Assembly: GCA_030426445.1 (NCBI GenBank)
Contig: JAUHYS010000024.1
Span: forward strand, 1 to 13,959
Direction: 5' to 3'
Length of the DNA: 13,959 bases
From: a bacterium
Lineage (GTDB): Bacteria > UBA10199 > DSSB01
Shown: in pieces, positions 1 through 8,206 of the stretch
How positions within the stretch are numbered: the first letter of the stretch is position 1
How the letters are laid out: each line of letters opens with the position of its first letter
Made by a program: the position numbers and the translations under genes
The notes under the pieces: model-generated
Told to the model about the DNA's origin: nothing
Seen by the model: the letters and a program-made list of their open reading frames with translations, nothing else
Databases searched by the model: none

Positions 1-2109
1 ACTAAAATCGGCCAAAGCACTTGCAATTTGCATAACTTGTTCTTGATAAACAATAACGCCGTAAGTACTGTCTAGTATAGGCTGGAGGGGGGCTAACTCA
101 TAAGTGATTTCGGTTTTACCGTGTTTACGATTAATAAAATCATCAACCATTCCACTGCCCAAGGGCCCTGGACGATAAAGAGCGACGAGAGCGATAATAT
201 CTTCAAAACAATTGGGTTTGAGACGGACTAATAAATCACGCATTCCGCTGGACTCGAGTTGGAAAATTCCCAAACCTTTTCCTTGGCAAAGATATTGATA
301 AACCGAGTAGTCATCTAAAGGTAAATCCGTCATAGAAAGTTTTTTTAAACGGTTTTTTTCAATGAGTTTGAGACAACTTTCAATAACCGTAAGGGTTTTA
401 AGACCCAAAAAATCAAACTTCACCAATCCAATGCTTTCAACTGACTTCATATCAAACTGTGTGATGACTTCGTAATTTGGACCTTTATAAAGTGGGCAAA
501 AATGGGTTAAGGGTTTATCGGCAATCACCACACCGGCTGCATGCATCGAAGCATGTCGGGTCACACCCTCAAGTGATAGAGCAATTTCCATCAATTTGCT
601 ATACTGTGGGTTTGATTCTTTGGCTTCTTTTAAACGGGGCTCTTGTGTTAAGGCTTCATTTAAGGTGATATTAAGTGTGTTGGGAATCAGCTTGGCAATT
701 TTATCTACCTCACCATAAGGGATATCTAAAACTCGCCCAACATCACGAACCACTGCTTTGGCCTTCATTTTTCCAAAAGTGATAATCTGGGCCACATGAC
801 CGTATTTTTTGGCGACATATTGAATAACCTCATCACGACGGTTCATGCAAAAATCAATATCCATATCTGGCATGCTAATACGTTCTGGGTTGAGAAAGCG
901 CTCAAACAATAAATAAAAAGGCATGGGGTCAATATCGGTGATTTTCATTGAATAAGCCACTAAGGAGCCGGCCGCAGAACCCCGACCAGGGCCTACGGGA
1001 ATCCCTTGCTGCTTTGCATAATTGATGAAATCTGCCACAATCAGAAAATAACCCGGAAAACCCATTTCAATGATGATTTGCAATTCTTCCTCTAAGCGCT
1101 CACGGTATTCAGCAAGCTTTTTTTGCTCAGTTTCTGGGTCTGAAAAAGTCTTGGATAATACTTGCCAGCGTTCTTTAAACCCCTTTTCGACCTCCTGTCT
1201 AAAAAAGCCATTTAAAGTGAGTTCATCTGGAGCCTCAAACTGCGGAAAATGATAGGTGCTATTATCAAAAGTAAAATCACATTGTTCTGCGACTTGATGA
1301 GTGTTAGAAAAAGCCTCAGGAAACTCTGGAAACAACTCAGCCATTTGTTCAGAAGATTTGACATAACGCTGATCGGTTGGAGTCTCTCCACGGTCCTGTT
1401 CTTCTTGTAGAGTGCGACCACTTTGAATACAAGTGAGGACCACTTGAGCCTCATGATCTTCTTGTCGTAAATATTTGCACTCATTGCTAAGAATCACTGG
1501 AATGTTTTGCTCTTGAATCAAAGAGCAGAGCATAGGGCGCAAACGTTTTTCTAAAGGCAAGCCATGATCTTGCAATTCTAAGTAAAAACGATTGGGAAAG
1601 GTTTCACTTAAGAAGCTTAATGCGCCCAAAGCCTTGTCTTTTTCTTCGCGCAATAGCCGCTGATTGATTTCTCCAAAAGTTCCACCAGAAAGAGCAATTA
1701 ACCCCTCGGAGTATTTCTGCAGAACTTCTTTATCCAATCGGGCTTTATAATAAAAACCTTTAAGATGGGCGATACTCAAAAGTTCACAAAGATTACGGTA
1801 TCCCTGGCGATTTTGAACGAGTAAAATCAAATTTGCTAAAAAATGCTCACGCTTTTTGAGCTCTCGAGATTCTAAAGAGCCACCGGTCAGGTAATAAACC
1901 ATCGCCCCAAAGATAGGCTTGATTCCACTCTTTTGGGCCACTTGAAAAAACTCGTAAGCACCAAACATATTTGCAGAATCTGTGATGGCAACCGAATTCA
2001 TCCCCTGCTCTTTAACCTTCTCACAGAGTTGAGGAATTCGAATGGCTCCTTCAAGCAGAGAGTATTGAGAGTGGACATGCAAATGAACAAAAGGGGCTGA
2101 TTTTGTCAT
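1..2109 (-). CDS. dnaE: DNA polymerase III alpha subunit, N-terminal 703 residues (3' end outside window)
   Basis: This is the replicative DNA polymerase catalytic subunit, which extends the new strand within the cytoplasmic holoenzyme. The frame is open from ATG at 2109 to base 1. Residues 1-270 or so form a PHP domain that begins with HLHVHSQYSLLEG. The polymerase core follows: GPGRGSAAGS near 373-382, the catalytic PDMDIDF motif with Asp415 and Asp417, and the third catalytic Asp (566) in KFDFLGL. It ends just after VIVYQEQVMQ. Full-length DnaE is about 1,150 residues, so the distal polymerase and clamp/tau-binding regions lie outside. Two usual PHP metal ligands are replaced: TDSANMFG has Ser45 where TDHGN is common, and SNECKYL has Lys212 where NDxHY is common. 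The start lies 2 bp after the stop of the receptor gene. A GGAGAGG stretch inside the receptor's 3' end, somewhat far upstream, is the only ribosome-site candidate, so translational coupling is likely. Identification is secure. Confidence 0.97.
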   Translation of the reverse strand, partial: MTKSAPFVHLHVHSQYSLLEGAIRIPQLCEKVKEQGMNSVAITDSANMFGAYEFFQVAQKSGIKPIFGAMVYYLTGGSLESRELKKREHFLANLILLVQNRQGYRNLCELLSIAHLKGFYYKARLDKEVLQKYSEGLIALSGGTFGEINQRLLREEKDKALGALSFLSETFPNRFYLELQDHGLPLEKRLRPMLCSLIQEQNIPVILSNECKYLRQEDHEAQVVLTCIQSGRTLQEEQDRGETPTDQRYVKSSEQMAELFPEFPEAFSNTHQVAEQCDFTFDNSTYHFPQFEAPDELTLNGFFRQEVEKGFKERWQVLSKTFSDPETEQKKLAEYRERLEEELQIIIEMGFPGYFLIVADFINYAKQQGIPVGPGRGSAAGSLVAYSMKITDIDPMPFYLLFERFLNPERISMPDMDIDFCMNRRDEVIQYVAKKYGHVAQIITFGKMKAKAVVRDVGRVLDIPYGEVDKIAKLIPNTLNITLNEALTQEPRLKEAKESNPQYSKLMEIALSLEGVTRHASMHAAGVVIADKPLTHFCPLYKGPNYEVITQFDMKSVESIGLVKFDFLGLKTLTVIESCLKLIEKNRLKKLSMTDLPLDDYSVYQYLCQGKGLGIFQLESSGMRDLLVRLKPNCFEDIIALVALYRPGPLGSGMVDDFINRKHGKTEITYELAPLQPILDSTYGVIVYQEQVMQIASALADFS

Positions 2110-2111
2110 TG

Positions 2112-4217
2112 CTAAAACAGGACCTCTCCACCTGCTAAGAAGTGAAACTTGGGCGCAGGAAAACCAAAACGCCCTTCGTAATCGGTATTCAGAATATTAT
2201 TGGCTTTACCGTAAACCCGAATAGATTGCGGATGAGATTGGGTTTGGCTGGTTAAATCAAAGGTATAAGAAACCCCCAGATCCCATAAAACATAACCAGG
2301 GTTTTCTCCACCATTGAGAGTCTCCAACAAAGTTCCCCCGACTGCACGGCCATCATCACTCAAAATAGGAAAACTCTCACGCTGAGAACTCACCCAGCTG
2401 AGACTGGAATCGATTTGTAAACTTTTCCATGGATTTGCCGAAAGCATGGCATTGAGTGAATGTGTAGGGATACCTTCTAAGCGTTGGCCCGTTCCACTCT
2501 CATCTTTGGAATGCGTCCAGGTATAATTGGCAGAAATTTTTAATGGCTCGATGGGCTGGTAACGAAATCCGGCTTCAATTCCCATGGAAAAAGCATCGGC
2601 GCTTTGGGTCCCAAGACGGTCAATCAGATTATCAAAATCCAAATAAAAGTAAGTGGCATAGAGCATGGCTTTGTCACCAATATACTGTTCATACCCTACT
2701 TCGTAACTTTGAGAAGTCTGCGGCTTTAAATCAGGGTTTCCAGAAATCGGATTAAATAACTGTAAATTGGTGGGTGGCAAAAACCCCTCTCCATAAGCCC
2801 CATGAATTTTTCCGTCGATCTCGGGAAGCAGAACCGCAATGGCAATACGGGGACTGAGTTCACTTCCGTAGGCCGAATTATAATCCCAACGAATACCCGC
2901 ATCAAAGATAAGCCTTTCTGCATACTCGAGGTGATACTGAAGATAGGGAGAGTAATTTTGGCGGTCTCCTGGAATCTCTTCACTGGGAATCGTATCAACC
3001 GCTGGGATAAACGGGCCCAAGGCATTGGGTAAAAAGAAAGGACTGTCTCCTGACAAAGGAGTTTCTCCCATAGCAGAAATGCGTTCATCTTGAAACTCAA
3101 AACCGACTGTAAGAGATTGTTTAAAATTCCCCATCTCTGGTAAAAAAACAAATTGCCTTAAATCGAAATCATGCCGATAGCTCTTGATACGATTTTTAAC
3201 ACTATTGGGAGCCAGAAGAACTCCTGAAGGAGTAAGAAAACCACCCTCACCTTGATTGGAATCGCGTTCCTCCACATCATTGTAGAAAAAACCATAGATA
3301 AACTGAGTTTTAAACATCTCATTCCATTCGTAATCTAACTTTAATGAATGCGCCATGGTGAGTTCTTTAACCTTGCGGTTATAATCGCGATAAATCTGAA
3401 TAAAAATACCGTCCTCTGGTAAGTTGGGGTCGTATAAAACAGCCGGCCCGATTAAAAAGCCTCTAGCAAGTTGTTTATTGTCTAAAAAGATATGACTGCT
3501 CAGCGTCATGTTTAACTTATCTGTGGGCAAAATATCCCAACGTTGAGTAATGGCCGTCTGTCCATAACGATCATTCAGAAACAAACCTTCGTCATCGGTA
3601 CGGCTGAGTCCAAAGCTATAGAAGAGACGCTTACCTTTTGTTGAACCGCGCCAAGTTAAAAGCTCTCTTAAATGACCTAGATTACCCGCTTCAAAAGAAA
3701 GCCTAAACTCGTCTTCGTCACTGCCTTTTTTGGTAATGATATTGACCACACCGCCAATGGCTCGGCCACCATATAAAACTGCCTGGGAACCACGCAGAAC
3801 TTCGATACGGTCGATAAGTTCAACTGGAAACAACCCAAGATTGGTATCGCCATCAAAAGGGTCATTAATACGTACTCCGTCTAGAAGAACTAAAGCTTCA
3901 TCATTACTGGCCCCACGGATTCGGATTGAGCTACTTTCCCCTCGCGTTCCCAAAGATTGAACCCGAACTCCAGGAATTTCTCGTATGGCCTCAGCAACGC
4001 TGCGGTCTGTTCGGTTGCGAATTTCTTCCCCTTCAATGACTTCGATTGTATGAGCTGTTTTTTTGATAGATTCTGGCAAGGCCCTTGCCGTAATAACGGT
4101 TTCCCCTAAATCAACATAGGATGATTCTTCGTCGACCTCTGCCTGAATACCGCCAACTAACACTAAATTAAAAACGAAAAATATAAAAAAATTAAATGAT
4201 ATTGATTTTAATTGCAT
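2112..4217 (-). CDS. TonB-dependent outer-membrane receptor, BtuB/siderophore-receptor type
   Basis: This is a complete 701-residue outer-membrane active transporter, predicted to import a scarce ligand (cobalamin or a ferric chelate) using TonB energy. An N-terminal signal peptide ends near IQA at 26. A TonB-box-like ETVITA follows at about 39-44. The plug domain runs from about 50 to 170 and has the hallmarks IREIPGVRVQ, SIRIRGASNDEALVLLDGV, IEVLRGSQAVLYG and AIGGVVNIIT. The rest is a beta-barrel with alternating aromatic strands, a conserved GNPDLKPQ motif and a terminal Phe, as in proteins handled by the BAM complex. The plug most resembles BtuB, but no cobalamin riboswitch or cobalamin genes are visible, so the ligand stays open. 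The gene diverges from a FetB-like gene, which weakly hints at metal homeostasis. Upstream of the ATG, GGGTCGGAATAAAGT is a modest ribosome site. It is followed after 2 bp by dnaE. Confidence 0.93.
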   Translation of the reverse strand: MQLKSISFNFFIFFVFNLVLVGGIQAEVDEESSYVDLGETVITARALPESIKKTAHTIEVIEGEEIRNRTDRSVAEAIREIPGVRVQSLGTRGESSSIRIRGASNDEALVLLDGVRINDPFDGDTNLGLFPVELIDRIEVLRGSQAVLYGGRAIGGVVNIITKKGSDEDEFRLSFEAGNLGHLRELLTWRGSTKGKRLFYSFGLSRTDDEGLFLNDRYGQTAITQRWDILPTDKLNMTLSSHIFLDNKQLARGFLIGPAVLYDPNLPEDGIFIQIYRDYNRKVKELTMAHSLKLDYEWNEMFKTQFIYGFFYNDVEERDSNQGEGGFLTPSGVLLAPNSVKNRIKSYRHDFDLRQFVFLPEMGNFKQSLTVGFEFQDERISAMGETPLSGDSPFFLPNALGPFIPAVDTIPSEEIPGDRQNYSPYLQYHLEYAERLIFDAGIRWDYNSAYGSELSPRIAIAVLLPEIDGKIHGAYGEGFLPPTNLQLFNPISGNPDLKPQTSQSYEVGYEQYIGDKAMLYATYFYLDFDNLIDRLGTQSADAFSMGIEAGFRYQPIEPLKISANYTWTHSKDESGTGQRLEGIPTHSLNAMLSANPWKSLQIDSSLSWVSSQRESFPILSDDGRAVGGTLLETLNGGENPGYVLWDLGVSYTFDLTSQTQSHPQSIRVYGKANNILNTDYEGRFGFPAPKFHFLAGGEVLF

Positions 4218-4257
4218 ACTTTATTCCGACCCTTTTTGTTAAAAAATGTAAACACCA

Positions 4258-4286
4258 AGTATAAAGAATCAAGATCTGCTTATTAA
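4258..4286 (-). promoter_or_regulatory. Candidate sigma-70-type promoter of the TonB receptor gene
   Basis: On the minus strand TATACT (4263-4258) matches the -10 consensus at five of six positions. A 4/6 -35 element TTAATA (4286-4281) lies 17 bp upstream. Transcription would begin near 4251 and leave a leader of about 33 nt, too short for a riboswitch. The call rests on pattern matching in AT-rich DNA. Confidence 0.35.
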
Positions 4287-4300
4287 AAACTACTAATAAG
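4279..4300. repeat. Inverted repeat overlapping the -35 region of the TonB receptor promoter
   Basis: CTTATTA at 4279-4285 is the exact reverse complement of TAATAAG at 4294-4300, with an 8-base spacer. It overlaps the candidate -35 element, where a repressor would block transcription. It does not match the Fur-box consensus well. In AT-rich intergenic DNA a 7-bp arm can arise by chance, so an operator role is only a suggestion. Confidence 0.3.
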
Positions 4301-4427
4301 TCAACTTGCTTCTCTTTGCTTTTTAATATATCTCAATATATGTAGCACTTGTAAGCAATGGCCTATATTAATTTGCTGTCCCACTCAAGTATTAAAGTAA
4401 AGTTAATTTGAAATGATATCTTAATCG

Positions 4428-5243
4428 ATGGATTTTTTTATAGAAAAATTGAATGAAATCAAACCTGGTCTCACCCTACTTATCACGGACTACAGGCTCT
4501 GGCTATCTTTTCTTTTGTTAGGCATACTCAGTCTGATTAATTATTTAATCAAAATGCAATTAGGCAATGAAATTCTTTACTCTAGCTTTCGTGGTTTTAT
4601 TCAGCTTATTTTAGTTGGTCTTGCTTTGACATGGATTTTCTCTATAAAAAACCCCCTTGCAATTATTGGCATTTTTATGATGATGATTTTAATCGCTTCC
4701 AGAATTGCAGAAAAACGCTCTCAGCAACTCAGGCATGTTTTTCTTCCTATTGCACTTAGCCTTAGTATAACTTGTATTTTGATCATGGGCTTTGTCACTT
4801 TAACTAAATCCATCCAGACAAGCCCAGAGTACGTTTTGACTTTTGGAGGGATGCTCATTGGGAATTGCATGGTTGCTAGCAGCCTCGCGTTGGACCGCAT
4901 GCTTGCAGAAGTTAAACTCAAAGAAGAGCAAATTTTACTCTATCTCAGCTTAGGGGCCTCTCCTTATCAAGCTATACAGCCTATATTAAGGTCATGTTTA
5001 AAAACGGCTTTGATTCCTGCTTTAGATAATACCAAGGCATTGGGTATCATTGTGATTCCTGGTCTAATGAGCGGAATGATCATCGCAGGGGCTGACCCCA
5101 TGAATGCAGTCAAAAATCAGATTATTTTAATTAACATGATACTGGTAGGTTTTGTACTCTGTAACTTACTGGTTATTCTACTTTGCTACCCTAAACTCTT
5201 TAATAAAGCACAGCAATTAAAAACGGTTTTGGTCAATCCATAA
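4428..5243 (+). CDS. fetB: FetB/UPF0014-family ABC transporter permease (putative iron exporter subunit)
   Basis: This is a 271-residue inner-membrane protein of the UPF0014 family. In Escherichia coli FetB pairs with the ATPase FetA to export iron and ease oxidative stress. About seven hydrophobic segments are visible, near residues 24-41, 53-71, 74-93, 103-125, 133-152, 205-222 and 230-253. The family signatures are clear: FRGFIQLILVGLALTWIF, GGMLIGNCMVASSLALDRM, YLSLGASPYQA, and ALIPALDNTKALGIIVIPG followed by MSGMIIAGADP. The length is typical. ATG 4428 is the first start available, because an in-frame TAA lies at 4422, and it has no clear Shine-Dalgarno sequence. It is the only plus-strand gene before 12489, divergent from the TonB receptor gene and convergent with lepB. 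No FetA-like ATPase is encoded next to it, so the partner must be elsewhere or absent. The family call is firm; the iron role is taken from the family. Confidence 0.88.
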   Translation: MDFFIEKLNEIKPGLTLLITDYRLWLSFLLLGILSLINYLIKMQLGNEILYSSFRGFIQLILVGLALTWIFSIKNPLAIIGIFMMMILIASRIAEKRSQQLRHVFLPIALSLSITCILIMGFVTLTKSIQTSPEYVLTFGGMLIGNCMVASSLALDRMLAEVKLKEEQILLYLSLGASPYQAIQPILRSCLKTALIPALDNTKALGIIVIPGLMSGMIIAGADPMNAVKNQIILINMILVGFVLCNLLVILLCYPKLFNKAQQLKTVLVNP

Positions 5244-5285
5244 TGGCACTGTTGAAAAAGTCTATAGCCATTTTTGAATACTCTT

Positions 5286-6175
5286 TTAATGAATTAGAGT
5301 GCCAAAACGTCTCCACCTAATACCCTCTTTAAAACCTAGCCATTCGTATTGAGGCTCGCCACCCAATTGATTATTGACTTTACGATAAGCTAAAGACAAC
5401 CAAATAAAAGAAGCTCTCCCTTTGATTGTTTCGACTGGAACCAGGCCCCAGAAGCGTGAATCCAAAGACTCATCACGATTATCACCCATCACAAAATATT
5501 TTTCTTCTGGAACGACAAAAGTTTCTCCTTCCGGAAAACTCAGGGGAGAAACAGGAGTCCCTTCTTGTTTTTTTTCTTGCTTAAGATAAAAAGTCTCTCC
5601 CGTTTTCTCGACATAAAAATCAAAGTCCTGCCACTCTGCATCATAAGGAATATGTTGATAGCGCTCGGAGTTTTCAGCTACTTGAGGAGCTTGGATCATC
5701 AGACGATAACTAATATTTGGATCACGTTGTTTGACTACCAAAGGGTACATTTTAAGCGCTTTGTCATTAACATAAATGCTTTCACCCTCCCAGCGGATAC
5801 GGTCACCAGGCACTCCCACCACTCGCTTAATAAAATCCTTGCCCACATAACCTTTTCTTTATCTAAGTAGTAAGGGTGAGCGGAGTCCGGAAATTGAAAT
5901 ACAACCACATCTCCACGCTTAGGCTGTTTAAATTTTGCAATCCAGGTATCTGTTAGAGGGATTCTTAAACCATAGATGAATTTATTGACAAAAATACGGT
6001 CACCTACTTGCAAAGTAGGGATCATGGATCCGCTGGGAATTTTAAACGGCTCATAAAGAAAAGAACGAAAGATAACAGCAACAGTAATCGCAACAAGCAG
6101 TGCCTCGATTAATTCTCGCGAAGTTGATTTTTTCCTCTTTTTTTGTTCTTGCGAAGAGTCGGTCATTTCTGCCAT
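5286..6175 (-). pseudogene. lepB: Signal peptidase I with an apparent single-base deletion (frameshifted)
   Basis: LepB removes signal peptides from proteins exported by Sec or Tat and is normally essential. The N-terminal part (6175 down to about 5855) has a basic tail, one membrane anchor (ELIEALLVAITVAVIF) and the Ser box PSGSM with catalytic Ser50, then VGDRIFVNKFIYG and PKRGDVVVFQFP. In that frame translation then departs from the family and stops at 5735. The remainder, in the other frame from about 5852 to 5286, has KDFIKRVVGVPGD with the catalytic Lys and the C-terminal box GDNRDESLDSRFWG. One extra base in the T-run at 5853-5856 would join the halves as DKEKGYVGKDFIKR and give about 296 residues, a normal length. 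The two catalytic residues are therefore in different frames. A sequencing error in a homopolymer is the simplest explanation; true inactivation or ribosomal frameshifting is possible. The gene begins 15 bp after lepA, with GGAA upstream of ATG. Confidence 0.9.
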
Positions 6176-6190
6176 GTTTATTCCAATTCT

Positions 6191-7981
6191 TTAATCAATT
6201 TTAAGTGCAGCTAAAAAAGCTTCTTGAGGTAACTCTACATTGCCAACTTGTTTCATACGTTTCTTACCTTCTTTTTGTTTTTCAATGAGTTTACGTTTTC
6301 GCGTAATATCACCTCCATAGCATTTCGCCAAGACGTTTTTCCTCAAAGCTTTGACGGTTTCACGGGCTAAAATTCTCCCACCAATCGCTGCCTGAATCGC
6401 CACCTCAAATTGTTGGCGTGGAATAATCTCTCTCAATTTTTCTACTAGTTCTCTGCCTCGATAATAAGAGTGTTCTTTGTGCATGATGACAGACAATGCA
6501 TCCACAACTTCACCATTGATTAAAATATTGAGTTTAATGAGCTGACTCTTTTGATAGCCAATCAGTTCATAGTCGAAAGACGCATAGCCTTTACTCATGC
6601 TTTTTAATTTGTCATAAAAATCAAAAACAATTTCACTTAAGGGAAGCTCATACTCCAAAGCAATATGTGTCTCAGTTAAATAGTCCATTTTGACTTGAGT
6701 ACCACGACGGCTTTCACAAAGTTGAATAATCGCACCCAAGTATTCAGTAGGGGTGTGCAAGGTCGCACGAATGTAAGGCTCTTCGATATATTCGATATCC
6801 TGCACCTCTGGCATTTTAGCTGGATTGTCGACCTCAAGAACCCCTAAGCTCTTATGATGCACATGGTAAACCACGGTGGGAGCCGTTGAAACTAAACTGA
6901 GCTGGTATTCTCTTTCTAGACGCTCCTGAATGATTTCCATATGTAACAACCCCAAGAAACCACAGCGAAAGCCAAAACCTAAAGCCAATGAAGTTTCTGG
7001 TTCGTAACGAAAACTGGCATCATTGAGAGCCAGTTTTTCTAAGGAAGTCCTGAGCGCTTCGTATTGAGAAGTCTCGGTTGGATAAATTCCGCAAAAGACC
7101 ATGGGCTTGACTTCTTTAAAACCAGGCAGAGGTTTTTCAACCGGCAGATGGACTAAAGTCACAGTATCCCCAATTTTAATATCGTGAATGTCTTTAATCG
7201 CCGCAGTGAAAAAACCTACCTCGCCCGCTGATAGGCTTGGAATCTCAACTAGATGCGGTGAAAAGACGCCCAATTTATCCACCGTATATTTTTTCTTATT
7301 AGAAAAAAGTAAAACTTCATCTCCCTTTTTTAACTGCCCATCCATAATACGGATGAGCACAACAACTCCCTGATAAGGATCAAACCAGGAATCAAAAACC
7401 AATGCACTTAAAGAGGCCTTTTCATCTCCTTTGGGAGGAGGTACTAGCTTAGTAATTTTTTCTAAAACTTCTGGAACCCCCATTCCAGTCTTTGCGCTAA
7501 CAGCAACTGAATCAGAAGCATCCAAACCGATTACATCTTCAATCTCTTTTTTAACTTTTTCCGGATCCGCAGCCGGCAGATCAATTTTATTGAGCACGGG
7601 TAAAATCTCTAGATTGGAATCAACCGCTAGATAAACATTGGCTAAGGTTTGCGCCTGAATGCCCTGAGAAGCATCGACAACTAGTATGGCACCTTCACAC
7701 GCTTGCAAAGATCGAGAGACCTCATAGCTAAAATCGACATGGCCTGGAGTATCAATAAGATTTAATACATATTTTTGACCGTCCTTACTTTGATAGTTAA
7801 TCCGTACCGTTTGGGCTTTAATGGTAATGCCGCGTTCTCTCTCTAAATCGAGTTTATCTAAAAATTGATTTTGTTTTTCGCGTTCGGACAAAGCCCCAGT
7901 GACTTCTAAAATGCGATCGGCAAGGGTTGATTTTCCGTGATCGATATGAGCTATAATTGAAAAGTTGCGTATATTTTTCAT
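6191..7981 (-). CDS. lepA: Elongation factor 4 (LepA), ribosome-associated GTPase
   Basis: LepA/EF4 is a translational GTPase that binds the ribosome and influences elongation or initiation under stress. The protein is 596 residues, the usual length. The GTP-binding motifs are all present: AHIDHGKST (11-19), the switch region RERGITIKAQT, DTPGHVDF, NKID and the SAK motif. The diagnostic C-terminal part is also present: GFRCGFLGLLHMEIIQERLE, EYIEEPYI, SMSKGYASFDYE, and an end rich in Lys and Arg, AKCYGGDITRKRKLIEKQKE, before MKQVGNVELPQEAF. The ATG overlaps the stop of the preceding ribbon-helix-helix gene in an ATGA arrangement, and no Shine-Dalgarno sequence is seen, so translational coupling is likely. 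lepB follows after 15 bp, the lepA-lepB pairing familiar from many Proteobacteria. Nothing is missing. Confidence 0.98.
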   Translation of the reverse strand: MKNIRNFSIIAHIDHGKSTLADRILEVTGALSEREKQNQFLDKLDLERERGITIKAQTVRINYQSKDGQKYVLNLIDTPGHVDFSYEVSRSLQACEGAILVVDASQGIQAQTLANVYLAVDSNLEILPVLNKIDLPAADPEKVKKEIEDVIGLDASDSVAVSAKTGMGVPEVLEKITKLVPPPKGDEKASLSALVFDSWFDPYQGVVVLIRIMDGQLKKGDEVLLFSNKKKYTVDKLGVFSPHLVEIPSLSAGEVGFFTAAIKDIHDIKIGDTVTLVHLPVEKPLPGFKEVKPMVFCGIYPTETSQYEALRTSLEKLALNDASFRYEPETSLALGFGFRCGFLGLLHMEIIQERLEREYQLSLVSTAPTVVYHVHHKSLGVLEVDNPAKMPEVQDIEYIEEPYIRATLHTPTEYLGAIIQLCESRRGTQVKMDYLTETHIALEYELPLSEIVFDFYDKLKSMSKGYASFDYELIGYQKSQLIKLNILINGEVVDALSVIMHKEHSYYRGRELVEKLREIIPRQQFEVAIQAAIGGRILARETVKALRKNVLAKCYGGDITRKRKLIEKQKEGKKRMKQVGNVELPQEAFLAALKID

Positions 7982-8190
7982 GTTTTTTTTGTCTGATTCG
8001 GCGAAGGAAATTCGTACAAAGCTAATTGTTCACCCGGAATTTCCGCCTTATACTTATCCAGAACCATGTCAATACCCTGACGAATATATTCAGCAATAGG
8101 AACCTTAGTATGACGATTGAGCTGCTTTAGTTTTTCATCTTGCTCTTCTGTAATATAAACAGTGGTACTAATTTTTTTTCTTTGAACCAT
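7978..8190 (-). CDS. Small ribbon-helix-helix (CopG/Arc-like) protein
   Basis: This is a 70-residue protein with a likely ribbon-helix-helix fold: a beta strand RKKISTTVYIT, helix EEQDEKLKQLNRHT, a turn and helix PIAEYIRQGIDMVLDKYKA. The pattern of a basic N-terminus, a strand with alternating hydrophobics, then a helix containing xYIRxGI is typical of dimeric CopG/Arc-type DNA binders. The C-terminal 20 or so residues (EIPGEQLALYEFPSPNQTKK) look unstructured. A longer reading from ATG 8250 would overlap the end of pssA, and its extra residues have no family character, so ATG 8190 is preferred although it lacks a Shine-Dalgarno sequence. It starts 16 bp after pssA and its TGA overlaps the lepA ATG. 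No toxin gene adjoins it, so it is not obviously an antitoxin. Target and function are unknown. Confidence 0.75.
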   Translation of the reverse strand: MVQRKKISTTVYITEEQDEKLKQLNRHTKVPIAEYIRQGIDMVLDKYKAEIPGEQLALYEFPSPNQTKKT

Positions 8191-8206
8191 AGTTATTATT
8201 TTTTGA

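Noticed and set aside
2726..3151. Long open frame of 141 codons inside the receptor gene on the same strand
   Set aside because: It is a shifted reading of the receptor coding sequence with no recognisable domain or ribosome site.
4218..4427. Cobalamin riboswitch upstream of the BtuB-like receptor gene
   Set aside because: No B12-box-like sequence is visible, and the likely promoter leaves a leader of only about 33 nt.
4405..4427. Fur box before fetB (AAATGATATCTTAATC)
   Set aside because: Best alignment to the 19-base Fur consensus matched about 7 positions; only the GATATC palindrome is notable.
5244..5304. Bidirectional terminator between fetB and lepB from TGGCACT / AGTGCCA
   Set aside because: The 7-bp arms are separated by 47 bases and one arm lies inside lepB. 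A nearer TGGC / GCCA pair before TTTTT has only four base pairs.
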